Made by a program: the position numbers and the translations under genes. The notes below the pieces were generated by a model that was not told the DNA's origin, searched no databases, and saw only the letters and a list, made by a program, of their open reading frames with translations. Shown here piece after piece: positions 34,500 to 42,376 of a stretch of DNA of 64,000 nucleotides. Position 1 is the first letter of the stretch, and every line of letters starts with the position of its first letter. Location: the NCBI RefSeq assembly GCF_040645195.1, contig NZ_JBEYXW010000013.1, positions 1 through 64,000 on the forward strand. Reading direction: 5' to 3'. This DNA is from Prauserella_A sp040645195. GTDB taxonomy: Bacteria > Actinomycetota > Actinomycetes > Mycobacteriales > Pseudonocardiaceae.

Positions 34500-35390
34500 C
34501 TACCTGCTTGCGCGCGCGGGGATGAGCCCCAGCCTGCCGACCAGCTCCCGTGTCGCCTTCGACCTGTTGAACGTGTAGAAGTGCAGCGCGGGCACGCCTT
34601 CGGCGAGCAGGCGGTCGCACAGCTCGGTCACGGCGTCGAGCCCCTCGGCGCGAAACGCCTTCGCGTCGCCGGAAAGTGGCTCGAGCCGGTCGAGCAGGCT
34701 GCGCGGGGCCTTCGCGCCGGACAGCTCGATGGTCTTGGCGAGCGTGCGCGGTGTGGTCAGTGGCATGATGCCGGGAAGCAGCGGTTTGTCACAGCCCGCA
34801 GCTGCCACCCGGTCACGCAGCCGCAGGAAGTCCTCGGCCTCGAAGAACAGCTGCGCGATCCCGAAATCGGCTCCGGCGCGGAACTTCCGCACGAGGTGCA
34901 TGGTGTCGGTGGCCAGGTCCCGCGAGCGCGGGTGACCGTAGGGGAACGCCGACACACCAACACAGAAGTCACCGAGCGAGCGCACCAGCGCGACCAGTTC
35001 CTCGGCGTAGGTCAGGCCCTCCGGATGCGGAACCCATTCGCCGTAGGGATCACCTGGCGGGTCACCACGCAGCGCGAGGATGTTGCGCACGCCCACGGCG
35101 GCGTACCACCCGATGACGTTACGCAGCTCGGCGACGGAGTGGTTCACCGCGGTGAGGTGGGCCATCGGCACCAGGGTCGTCTCCGTGGCGACCCTGGCGA
35201 TGCTGCGGATGGTGCCGTCGCGGCTGGAACCGCCCGCCCCGTAGGTGATCGACATGTACGCAGGGTCGAGCTGCTCCAACTCCCGGATCGCCCGCCACAG
35301 CACGGCTTCGTCGGCCTCGTCGCGCGGCGGGAAGAACTCCACTGAGAACACGGGAGTGTGGCCCTGCAGCCGCTCGATCACCGACGTCAT
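34500..35390 (-). CDS. metF: Methylenetetrahydrofolate reductase
   Basis: A 296-residue FAD enzyme that reduces 5,10-methylene-THF to 5-methyl-THF for methionine synthesis. Motifs: SVEFFPPRDE near the N-terminus, YMSITYGAGGS, NILALRGDPP and FFEAEDFLRLRDR. Full length for bacterial MetF. It is divergent from idsA with only a 44-base gap; TAGCAT six bases before the ATG and no Shine-Dalgarno suggest a leaderless mRNA. In Mycobacterium the equivalent slot (Rv2172c) is also a MetF-like protein. Confidence 0.95.
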   Translation of the reverse strand: MTSVIERLQGHTPVFSVEFFPPRDEADEAVLWRAIRELEQLDPAYMSITYGAGGSSRDGTIRSIARVATETTLVPMAHLTAVNHSVAELRNVIGWYAAVGVRNILALRGDPPGDPYGEWVPHPEGLTYAEELVALVRSLGDFCVGVSAFPYGHPRSRDLATDTMHLVRKFRAGADFGIAQLFFEAEDFLRLRDRVAAAGCDKPLLPGIMPLTTPRTLAKTIELSGAKAPRSLLDRLEPLSGDAKAFRAEGLDAVTELCDRLLAEGVPALHFYTFNRSKATRELVGRLGLIPARASR

Positions 35391-35396
35391 GCCGCA

Positions 35397-35402
35397 ATGC
35401 TA
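35397..35402 (-). promoter_or_regulatory. Putative leaderless -10 (TAGCAT) of metF
   Basis: TAGCAT on the minus strand ends six bases before the metF ATG, in the 44-base metF/idsA divergent gap. Confidence 0.4.
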
Positions 35403-35434
35403 CTGGGGGCATACCAACCTGGGACGATAGCCGC

Positions 35435-36526
35435 ATGAGTGAGCCCGACTACGACGCAGACCTGCCGGCCCACATCAACCGTGTCCTTGCCGGCTTTCTC
35501 CGCGACGCGAGCGAGACGATCGGGCGAACCGAACCGGTGTTCACCCCGGCGACGGACGCGTTGTGCGACTTCGTGCTCGGCGGCGGCAAGCGCCTGCGCC
35601 CCACCTTCGCCTGGTGGAGCTGGCGTGGCTTCGGCGGGGACCCGGCGGGCGACCAGGCGGCCGGGGTACTGCACGTGGTCGCGAGTCTGGAGCTCATCCA
35701 GGCGTGCGCGCTCATCCACGACGACCTGCTCGACTCGTCCGACTCCCGGCGCGGCTCACCGACCGTGCACGTGGCGTTCGCGGCGCGGCACCGCGAACAG
35801 GGCTGGCTCGGCTCTGCGGATTCGTTCGGGCTGGCCGCCGCCGTGCTGATCGGCGACCTCGCACTCGCCTGGGCGGACGACATGTTCGCCGCGGCACCGC
35901 TGCCACCAGCGGTGCTGCACGCAGGCAGGCCGGCCTGGCGGGCCATGCGCACCGAGGTGCTCGCCGGTCAGTACCTCGACGTGCACACGCAGGCCACCGG
36001 AGACTCCTCGGTCGAGGCGGCACTGCGGATCGACCGGCTCAAGACGGCCGCCTACACGGTGCAGCGGCCACTGCACCTCGGCGCCGCGCTCGCCGGCGCC
36101 GAGGCGGGAGTCGTCGAGCCGCTGCTGGAGTTCGGCGGCGATCTGGGAGTGGCGTTCCAGCTGCGCGACGACATGCTGGGCGTGTTCGGCGATCCGTCGG
36201 TCACCGGCAAACCGGCGGGCGACGATCTGCGTGAGGGCAAGCGGACACTGCTGCTCGCTCTCGGCCTGCAGTACGCGGCGCAGCAGGGGCGGGAGGCCGC
36301 GACGCGGGCGATCACCGCCGCGGTCGGCAACGCCGGGCTGACCGAGTCCGAGGTGGACACCGTGCGCGCCGCGCTGACCGAGGTGGGTGCGGTAGCCGAG
36401 GTGGAGCGCCGCATCGACGAGCTGACCGAGACCGCCCTGACGTCGCTGCGCGCGGCCGCCCTCGCCGAACCGGCCGCGACCAGGCTCACCGAGCTGGCGA
36501 TCAAGGCGACCCAGCGCAAGTACTGA
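35435..36526 (+). CDS. idsA: Geranylgeranyl/polyprenyl diphosphate synthase
   Basis: A 363-residue trans-prenyltransferase. The first Asp-rich motif is HDDLLDSSDSRRG and the second QLRDDMLGVFGD; a GGGKRLRP block marks the substrate-binding region. The residues before the first DDxxD (SLELIQACALI) resemble geranylgeranyl or longer synthases, but chain length cannot be fixed. It sits 10 bases before crtI, so it most likely supplies GGPP for phytoene (crtE role). The mycobacterial equivalent in this synteny is idsA2. Confidence 0.92.
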   Translation: MSEPDYDADLPAHINRVLAGFLRDASETIGRTEPVFTPATDALCDFVLGGGKRLRPTFAWWSWRGFGGDPAGDQAAGVLHVVASLELIQACALIHDDLLDSSDSRRGSPTVHVAFAARHREQGWLGSADSFGLAAAVLIGDLALAWADDMFAAAPLPPAVLHAGRPAWRAMRTEVLAGQYLDVHTQATGDSSVEAALRIDRLKTAAYTVQRPLHLGAALAGAEAGVVEPLLEFGGDLGVAFQLRDDMLGVFGDPSVTGKPAGDDLREGKRTLLLALGLQYAAQQGREAATRAITAAVGNAGLTESEVDTVRAALTEVGAVAEVERRIDELTETALTSLRAAALAEPAATRLTELAIKATQRKY

Positions 36527-36536
36527 GGAACGGGCA

Positions 36537-38012
36537 ATGCGCACGGTTTCGGGCGCCACCGACCGGATCGTCGTTGTCGGCGCCGGGCTCGCCGGACTGT
36601 CGGCCACCCTGCACCTGCTGGGGGCCGGCAGGCAGGTGACGTTGCTGGAGCAGGAGCCGCTTCCCGGCGGCCGTGCCGGCAGCCGGCACGCCGACGGCTA
36701 CACGGTCGACACCGGCGCGAGCGTGCTCACCATGCCGGAACTGCTGGACGAGGCGTTCGCCGCGGTCGGGCAGCGAATGGCCGACCGGCTGACGCTACGG
36801 CCGCTGGATCCCGCGTACCGGGCCCATTTCGCCGATGGCAGCACGATCCACCTGTATACCGACCCCGCCGCCATGGAAACCGAGATCCGAGCGGTGGCGG
36901 GCCCCGCGGAGGCCGCCGGATACCGGCGGCTGCGGCGCTGGCTGACCGATCTGTACACCGTGCAGAAGGACCATTTCATCGGCGGCAACTTCGACTCGCC
37001 GCTGGACCTGCTGCGCCCCGAGCTGGCGAAACTGGCCGCGCTCGGCGGGTTCGGCAGGCTGGGCCCGCGCATCCGGCGATTCCTGCGCGACGAGCGGGTG
37101 CGCAGGTTGTTCTCGTTCCAGTCGCTCTACGCCGGTCTCGACCCCGGCAGGGCGATCGGGGCATACGGCGTCATCTCGTACATGGACACGGTCGGCGGTG
37201 TGTACTACCCGCTGGGCGGCATGGGCGGTATTACGGGGGCGATGGCCGGTGCCGCCGAGCAGGCAGGGGCGTCGGTGCGGCTCGGCACGCGGGCGGTCTG
37301 CCTGGAGCGGGCCGGGTCACGGGTGTGCGCGGTGCGCACCGCCCACGGTGAGCGCATCGAATGCGATGCCGTGGTACTGGCGACCGAGCTCACCACCGCC
37401 TACCGGCTGCTGGGCGGCCCGCCACGACGTGCCGTGCCGTTGCGCTTCTCGCCGTCGGCGGTCGTCCTGCACGGGCACAGCGCGCGCACCTGGCCGCAGC
37501 TGGCCCATCACACGATCTTCTTCGGCGGGCACTGGGAACGCACGTTCGCCGAGATCATCCGCGATGGCACGCTCATGACCGACCCTTCGCTGCTCGTCAC
37601 CCGCCCGACGGCGAGCGATCCCGGCCTCGCTCCCGAGGGCAGGCAGGTCATCTCGGTGCTGGCGCCTGCGCCGAACCTGCACACGGGCACGATCGACTGG
37701 GCAAGGGTGGGCCCGGCCTACCGCGACGAGCTGCTCCGGACCCTCGCGCGGCGCGGCCTGAACGGCTTCGCCGAGGATCTCGAGGTGCGCGAGCTGGTTA
37801 CTCCCCTGGAATGGGGCGAGCGGGGACTCGCGGCGGGTACGCCGTTCTCGCTGGCCCACACGTTCACCCAGACCGGGCCGTTCCGCCCTGCCAACCTGGT
37901 TCGCGGTGCGGACAACGTCGTGCTCGCCGGGTGCGGCACCACTCCCGGTGTCGGCATCCCGCCGGTGCTGATCTCGGGCCGCCTCGCCGCCGCACGGATC
38001 ACCGGCCGATGA
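36537..38012 (+). CDS. crtI: Phytoene desaturase CrtI-type
   Basis: A 491-residue FAD flavoprotein that introduces double bases into phytoene on the way to lycopene or neurosporene. N-terminal dinucleotide fold IVVVGAGLAGLSATLHLLGAG; the C-terminal CrtI signature region reads NLVRGADNVVLAGCGTTPGVGIPPVLISGR (in parts). GAGGA precedes the ATG by seven bases. The stop overlaps crtB (ATGA). The number of desaturations is not predictable. Confidence 0.92.
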   Translation: MRTVSGATDRIVVVGAGLAGLSATLHLLGAGRQVTLLEQEPLPGGRAGSRHADGYTVDTGASVLTMPELLDEAFAAVGQRMADRLTLRPLDPAYRAHFADGSTIHLYTDPAAMETEIRAVAGPAEAAGYRRLRRWLTDLYTVQKDHFIGGNFDSPLDLLRPELAKLAALGGFGRLGPRIRRFLRDERVRRLFSFQSLYAGLDPGRAIGAYGVISYMDTVGGVYYPLGGMGGITGAMAGAAEQAGASVRLGTRAVCLERAGSRVCAVRTAHGERIECDAVVLATELTTAYRLLGGPPRRAVPLRFSPSAVVLHGHSARTWPQLAHHTIFFGGHWERTFAEIIRDGTLMTDPSLLVTRPTASDPGLAPEGRQVISVLAPAPNLHTGTIDWARVGPAYRDELLRTLARRGLNGFAEDLEVRELVTPLEWGERGLAAGTPFSLAHTFTQTGPFRPANLVRGADNVVLAGCGTTPGVGIPPVLISGRLAAARITGR

Positions 38013-38881
38013 CCCTGCACGACGCGTACGCCGAATGCCGCCGCATCACCGCCCGGCACGGGCAGACCTACTACCTCGCGACCCGGCTGCTCCCCGCGCA
38101 CGCCCGCCCGGCCACCTACTCGCTGTACGGTTTCGCCCGCTCCGTCGACGACGCGGTGGACAACCCGCCGCCCGGCAGCGATCCCGCCGCGGTACTGGAC
38201 GGCTGCGCCGCAATGCTGGACCGCGTGTACGGCGGCGCGGAGCCGTCCGCGCCCATGCTGGTGGCCTTCGCCCACACCGTGCGCCGCTATGGCCTCGAAC
38301 GCTCGCTGTTCGACGCATTCCTCCAGTCGATGCGGATGGACCTGCACATCGGCGAGTACGCGACGCTCGACCAGCTTCGCGAGTACATCTACGGCTCCGC
38401 GTGCGTGATCGGGCTGCAGATGCTCCCGGTGCTGGGCACCGTGGTGCCGCGGGAGGAGGCCGCACCGTACGCCGCGGCGCTGGGCGAGGCCTTCCAGCTC
38501 ACCAACTTCCTGCGAGACGTCGGGGAGGACCTGGCTCGCGGCCGGGTCTACCTGCCCGCGGCGGAACTGGCCGCGTTCGGCGTTGACCGCGAGCTGCTGG
38601 AGTGGTCGGCCCGCAACGGCGCCCCGGACCGGCGAATCCGCAGGGCGCTGGCTGCGCTGGTGGCGCACAACCGGGCGGTCTACCGCAAGGCCCAGCCCGG
38701 GATCCGGCTGCTGCGCGCGGAGTCCCGACCGTGCGTGAGCACCGCGTTCACCCTCTACGGCGGCATTCTCGACGAGATCGTCGCTGCCGAATACGACGTG
38801 CTGCGCCGCCGGGTTGCCGTGGGGCCGCGGCGCAGGATCACCGTGGCGGCAACGGCGATCCTTACTAGGCTGAAGGTATGA
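38009..38881 (+). CDS. crtB: Phytoene synthase
   Basis: A 290-residue squalene/phytoene synthase-family enzyme that joins two GGPP. Both Asp-rich sites are seen: ARSVDDAVD and, in the second half, LTNFLRDVGEDLARGRVYLP. The start overlaps the crtI stop and the stop overlaps the next gene's ATG, so four genes (idsA, crtI, crtB, LLM oxidoreductase) form one compact operon. No lycopene cyclase lies in the window. Confidence 0.93.
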   Translation: MTLHDAYAECRRITARHGQTYYLATRLLPAHARPATYSLYGFARSVDDAVDNPPPGSDPAAVLDGCAAMLDRVYGGAEPSAPMLVAFAHTVRRYGLERSLFDAFLQSMRMDLHIGEYATLDQLREYIYGSACVIGLQMLPVLGTVVPREEAAPYAAALGEAFQLTNFLRDVGEDLARGRVYLPAAELAAFGVDRELLEWSARNGAPDRRIRRALAALVAHNRAVYRKAQPGIRLLRAESRPCVSTAFTLYGGILDEIVAAEYDVLRRRVAVGPRRRITVAATAILTRLKV

Positions 38882-39663
38882 CGACCCCAAACCGGCCTGT
38901 CCGGATCGGACTCCAGTTGCAGCCCCAGCACGCCGACTACGCGGCCATCCGGCGCGCGGCGGCCGAGGCCGAGGAACTCGGCGTCGACATCCTGTTCAAC
39001 TGGGACCACTTCTACCCGCTCACCGGCGACCCCGACGGCCTGCACTTCGAGTGCTGGACGATGCTGGGCGCGTGGGCGGAGGCGACGTCCCGGGTCGAGA
39101 TCGGCGCGCTGGTGACCTGCAACAGTTACCGCAACCCCGAGCTGCTCGCCGACATGGCCCGCACGGTCGACCACATCAGTGACGGCAGGCTGATTCTCGG
39201 CATCGGCTCCGGCTGGTTCGAAAAGGACTACACCGAGTACGGCTACGAATTCGGTACCGCGGGCGGCAGGCTCGATGCTCTTGCCGAGGCGCTGCCGCGC
39301 ATCGAGAGCAGGCTGGCCAAGCTCAACCCGGCGCCCACCCGCAAGATTCCGGTGCTGATCGGTGGTGGCGGCGAGAAGAAGACGTTGCGGCTGGTAGCCA
39401 AGCACGCCGACATCTGGCACGGCTTCGGCGATGTCGAGGTGGCCGCGCGCAAGACCGCGATCCTGGACCAGCACTGCGCTGACGTCGGCCGCGACCCGGC
39501 GGAGATCGAGCGTTCCGTTGGCGCGCGCGGCGCCCCGGAGGACTCTGCGGCGAAGCTGCTCGACCTGGGCATCACCACGTTCACGATCGGTGTCGGCGGA
39601 CCCGACTACGACCTGAGCGGGCTATCCAAGTGGCTGGCCTGGCGCGACGCCCAGAACGGCTGA
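38878..39663 (+). CDS. LLM-class F420-dependent oxidoreductase
   Basis: A 261-residue luciferase-like monooxygenase-fold protein. GVDILFNWDHFYPLTG and ISDGRLILGIGSGW are typical of the F420-dependent subgroup, with a short C-terminal half as in the actinobacterial LLM F420 families. Its ATG overlaps the crtB stop, so it is co-translated with the carotenoid genes. A role in modifying carotenoids is suggested only by position; it may be a neighbour captured by overlap. A strong bidirectional hairpin follows. Confidence 0.88.
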   Translation: MTTPNRPVRIGLQLQPQHADYAAIRRAAAEAEELGVDILFNWDHFYPLTGDPDGLHFECWTMLGAWAEATSRVEIGALVTCNSYRNPELLADMARTVDHISDGRLILGIGSGWFEKDYTEYGYEFGTAGGRLDALAEALPRIESRLAKLNPAPTRKIPVLIGGGGEKKTLRLVAKHADIWHGFGDVEVAARKTAILDQHCADVGRDPAEIERSVGARGAPEDSAAKLLDLGITTFTIGVGGPDYDLSGLSKWLAWRDAQNG

Positions 39664-39687
39664 CAGCACACGCTGACAGCACGCGCA

Positions 39688-39732
39688 GAGGGCCACCTTT
39701 CTCCGCGCTGGACGCGGGGAAAGGTGGCCCTC
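39688..39732. terminator. 20-bp bidirectional hairpin after the carotenoid operon
   Basis: Arms 39688-39707 and 39713-39732 pair over 20 bases with a single G-U wobble around a 5-nt loop. It lies between two convergent genes and shares the core AGGGCCACCTT/AAGGTGGCCCT with the hairpins at 1844 and 7487. Confidence 0.8.
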
Positions 39733-39747
39733 ATCGCATGGACCGGC

Positions 39748-40116
39748 TCAGAACGCCATGGCCTGTGCGCGCCGCTTGACCTCGGTGCCGTGGCTGGTGC
39801 GCAGGGCGTTGATGGGTGTGACACCGGGCAGTGACTCGTCCTCGGAGAACAGCCAGCGCAGCATCTCCGTTCGGCTGAACCCGGCGTCGGAAAGCACCGT
39901 GATCGTGCCGGCGAGCCCCTTGATCACCCCGTCCTTGCCGAGGAAATCGGCTGGGATGAGCAGATCTCCAGCTCTGCGGACGGCGATCAGCTGGCCGTCC
40001 CGCAACATTTGCCGCACTTTGTTCAGCGACAACCCGAGCAGGCCGGCCACCTCCGTTACCGGGAGTACGGCCACGTCTGCACCGAGTACGTCGTCAGCGA
40101 TAGGGATCGCACTCAC
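39748..40116 (-). CDS. Rv2175c-family winged-helix DNA-binding protein
   Basis: A 122-residue protein close in layout to mycobacterial Rv2175c. The N-terminal half has a helix-turn-helix (LPVTEVAGLLGLSLNKVRQM, then LRDGQLIAVRRAGDLLIPADFL) and the C-terminal half has the conserved GFSRTEMLRWLFSEDESLPG. In M. tuberculosis it binds DNA and is a phosphorylation substrate of the divergent kinase PknL. The start is GTG 40116, 107 bases from the kinase start. Phosphorylation control here is inferred from that pairing. Confidence 0.9.
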   Translation of the reverse strand: MSAIPIADDVLGADVAVLPVTEVAGLLGLSLNKVRQMLRDGQLIAVRRAGDLLIPADFLGKDGVIKGLAGTITVLSDAGFSRTEMLRWLFSEDESLPGVTPINALRTSHGTEVKRRAQAMAF

Positions 40117-40223
40117 GCCTACTACCTTGCCACATTCACAGCAGCGCCGAGCAGGACCAATCTAATGGCGTAACCGGGACACGGTCGCCGGAGCCGGCAC
40201 CGCCAACCGTAGGATCCAGCGCT

Positions 40224-42185
40224 GTGACACGCTCGGATGCCAGCCTCGTGGGCGCGCTGCTCGACCGGCGATACCGCGTCGGCAGGCTGCTCGCCAGAGG
40301 TGGCATGTCCTCGGTGTACCGCGGCGTCGACACCCGGCTGGACCGGCCGGTGGCCATCAAGATCATGGACTCGCGCTTCGCCGACGACCGCAGCTTCGTC
40401 GACCGGTTCGAGCGCGAGGCCCGATCCGCCGCCCGGCTGCACCACTCGCACATCGTCGCCGTGCACGACCAGGGCTTCGACACCTCGGGCGGGGCCGAGG
40501 ACCGGCGCGCGTTCCTGGTGATGGAACTCGTCGACGGCGGGACACTGCGCGACCTGCTGGAGCAGAACGGCGCACTGGACATCCCGCTCGTCTTCACGAT
40601 CGCCGAACACGTGCTCTCCGCGCTCGCCGCGGCACATGCCGCCGGGCTCGTGCACCGCGACATCAAGCCGGAGAACGTGCTCATCGGCCGTAGTGGTAAC
40701 AGCGGCGGCGGCGTGGTGAAGGTCGGCGACTTCGGACTGGTCCGGGCCGTGGCCAGCGCTGGGACGACGAGCACGAGCGTCATCCTCGGCACCGTCGCCT
40801 ACCTCTCCCCCGAACAGGTGACCAGCGGCTCGGCCAGCGAGCGCGGGGACATCTACTCCACGGGGATCCTGCTCTACGAGATGCTCACCGGGAACGTGCC
40901 CTACACCGCGGACACGGCCTTGTCGGTGGCCTACCGGCACGTCAACGACGACGTGCCCGCGCCAAGCCAGGCGCGGGCCGACATCCCGCCTGCGCTCGAC
41001 GAGCTCGTGGTGCGCGCGACGCGCCGCGATCCGCAGGCCCGGCCCGCTGACGCCAGCGAGCTACTCGCCGAGCTCACGCGAGTCCGCACCGAACTGGGCA
41101 TCCCGGTGGTGAACGTGCCGGTGCCCACCACGGAGCCGGAACCCGCTGACGACGTCCCGGACACCGAGCGCACAGTGCCCGCCATGCCCGCCGTCACCGG
41201 GCAGGCACCGCACGGTGGCCCGCGCGGCACGCAGGCGCTCCCCCGCGCGACGGCTGCCATCGACCCCGGGCCGCCCGCCGAGCCGGCCGTGGAGGCGCCC
41301 CGACGGCGCGGCCGCTGGGTGGTGTTGTGGGTGCTCGTCGGCCTGCTGCTCGCCGGAGGCATCGGCACGGGTGTGTGGTGGTTCACCGGTGGCCGCTGGG
41401 TGGAGGTGCCGCAGGTGAGCGGCATGGACCAGGCGCGCGCCGAACAGGTGCTGCGGCAGGCCGAGCTGACCCCGCAGTTCACCGAGGAGCGGCACAACAC
41501 AGCGCCGAGCGGGACGGTCGTCCGCACCGAGCCGGGGCAGGGTTCGCGGGCGCTGCGCGGCGATGAGGTGACGGTGGTGCTGTCACTGGGCAAGCCGGTT
41601 GTACCGGACATTCCGCCAGGCGCCACTGTGGAGCAAGCCGAACAGGCGATCCGTGCCGTCCAGTTGGAGCCGCGCCGGGACCAGGCCGCTGACCAGTTCA
41701 GCGCGGAGGTGCCCGCGGGTGCGGTGGTGGCCGTGTCGCCGCAGCCGGGCAACACGGCCAACATCGGTGACGCCGTCACAATCGTCGTGTCGAAGGGGCC
41801 GCCGCCGACACCGGTGCCCGCCGTGGCAGGGATGACTCGCGACGAGACGTTCCAGGCGCTGACCGCCGCCGGGTTCCAGCCCTTCGACGCCGGCGAGGAG
41901 TTCTCGGCCGACGTGCCGGCAGGCCACGTCACCCGCACCGATCCGCAGGGCGGGGCGACAATCGAGACCGGCAACCGGGTGGGCGTGTACGTGTCCAACG
42001 CGGTGGAGGTGCCTTCGGTGCTCGGCAGCTCGGGCGAGACGGCAGCGCAGATCCTGGCCCAGGCCGGGCTCACGCCGAGCGACAACGGTGGCGGCCGGCC
42101 GTTCAGCTTCGTCGTCGGGCAGGACCCCGCGCCGGGCACCCGCGTGCCGCGCGGCACGACGATCGCGCTCACGATCCTGCCCTGA
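40224..42185 (+). CDS. pknL: Ser/Thr protein kinase PknL-like with PASTA repeats
   Basis: A 653-residue receptor-type kinase. Residues about 16-285: glycine loop LLARGGMSSVYRG, ATP Lys in VAIKIMD, catalytic HRDIKPENVL, DFG, and activation segment ending GTVAYLSPEQ. A Pro-rich juxtamembrane region leads to one TM (VVLWVLVGLLLAGGIGTGVWWF, about 370-390, given in part), then about four PASTA repeats to the C-terminus (each starting like VEVPQVSGMDQARAEQVL). PASTA domains sense peptidoglycan fragments. M. tuberculosis PknL lacks them, so this version looks more complete. The start is GTG 40224. Confidence 0.93.
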   Translation: MTRSDASLVGALLDRRYRVGRLLARGGMSSVYRGVDTRLDRPVAIKIMDSRFADDRSFVDRFEREARSAARLHHSHIVAVHDQGFDTSGGAEDRRAFLVMELVDGGTLRDLLEQNGALDIPLVFTIAEHVLSALAAAHAAGLVHRDIKPENVLIGRSGNSGGGVVKVGDFGLVRAVASAGTTSTSVILGTVAYLSPEQVTSGSASERGDIYSTGILLYEMLTGNVPYTADTALSVAYRHVNDDVPAPSQARADIPPALDELVVRATRRDPQARPADASELLAELTRVRTELGIPVVNVPVPTTEPEPADDVPDTERTVPAMPAVTGQAPHGGPRGTQALPRATAAIDPGPPAEPAVEAPRRRGRWVVLWVLVGLLLAGGIGTGVWWFTGGRWVEVPQVSGMDQARAEQVLRQAELTPQFTEERHNTAPSGTVVRTEPGQGSRALRGDEVTVVLSLGKPVVPDIPPGATVEQAEQAIRAVQLEPRRDQAADQFSAEVPAGAVVAVSPQPGNTANIGDAVTIVVSKGPPPTPVPAVAGMTRDETFQALTAAGFQPFDAGEEFSADVPAGHVTRTDPQGGATIETGNRVGVYVSNAVEVPSVLGSSGETAAQILAQAGLTPSDNGGGRPFSFVVGQDPAPGTRVPRGTTIALTILP

Positions 42186-42210
42186 TACGCCCTGCGGTCG
42201 ACAGCACCGA

Positions 42211-42316
42211 AATGACACCGTAGATTCGGCATTCGCGCTGTGTGCAAGGGGAACGTGCGCGGGTGTGTCATTCCAGGGTTATCGGCGCGGTAACACCCTG
42301 ACCACGCATGCGTCAT
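42211..42316. promoter_or_regulatory. Inverted-repeat-rich promoter region of the WS/DGAT gene
   Basis: AATGACAC (42211-42218) and its complement GTGTCATT (42265-42272) are spaced by 46 bases. Immediately after is an imperfect palindrome CAGGGTTATC-GGCGC-GGTAACACCCTG and, around 42307, ATGCGTCA facing TGATGCA. These look like regulator sites; no family is assigned. Confidence 0.35.
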
Positions 42317-42376
42317 TTATGGGTGATGCACTGAAACTGCCCACCGACAACATGATCAACTCCGGGGGGACCGCCG

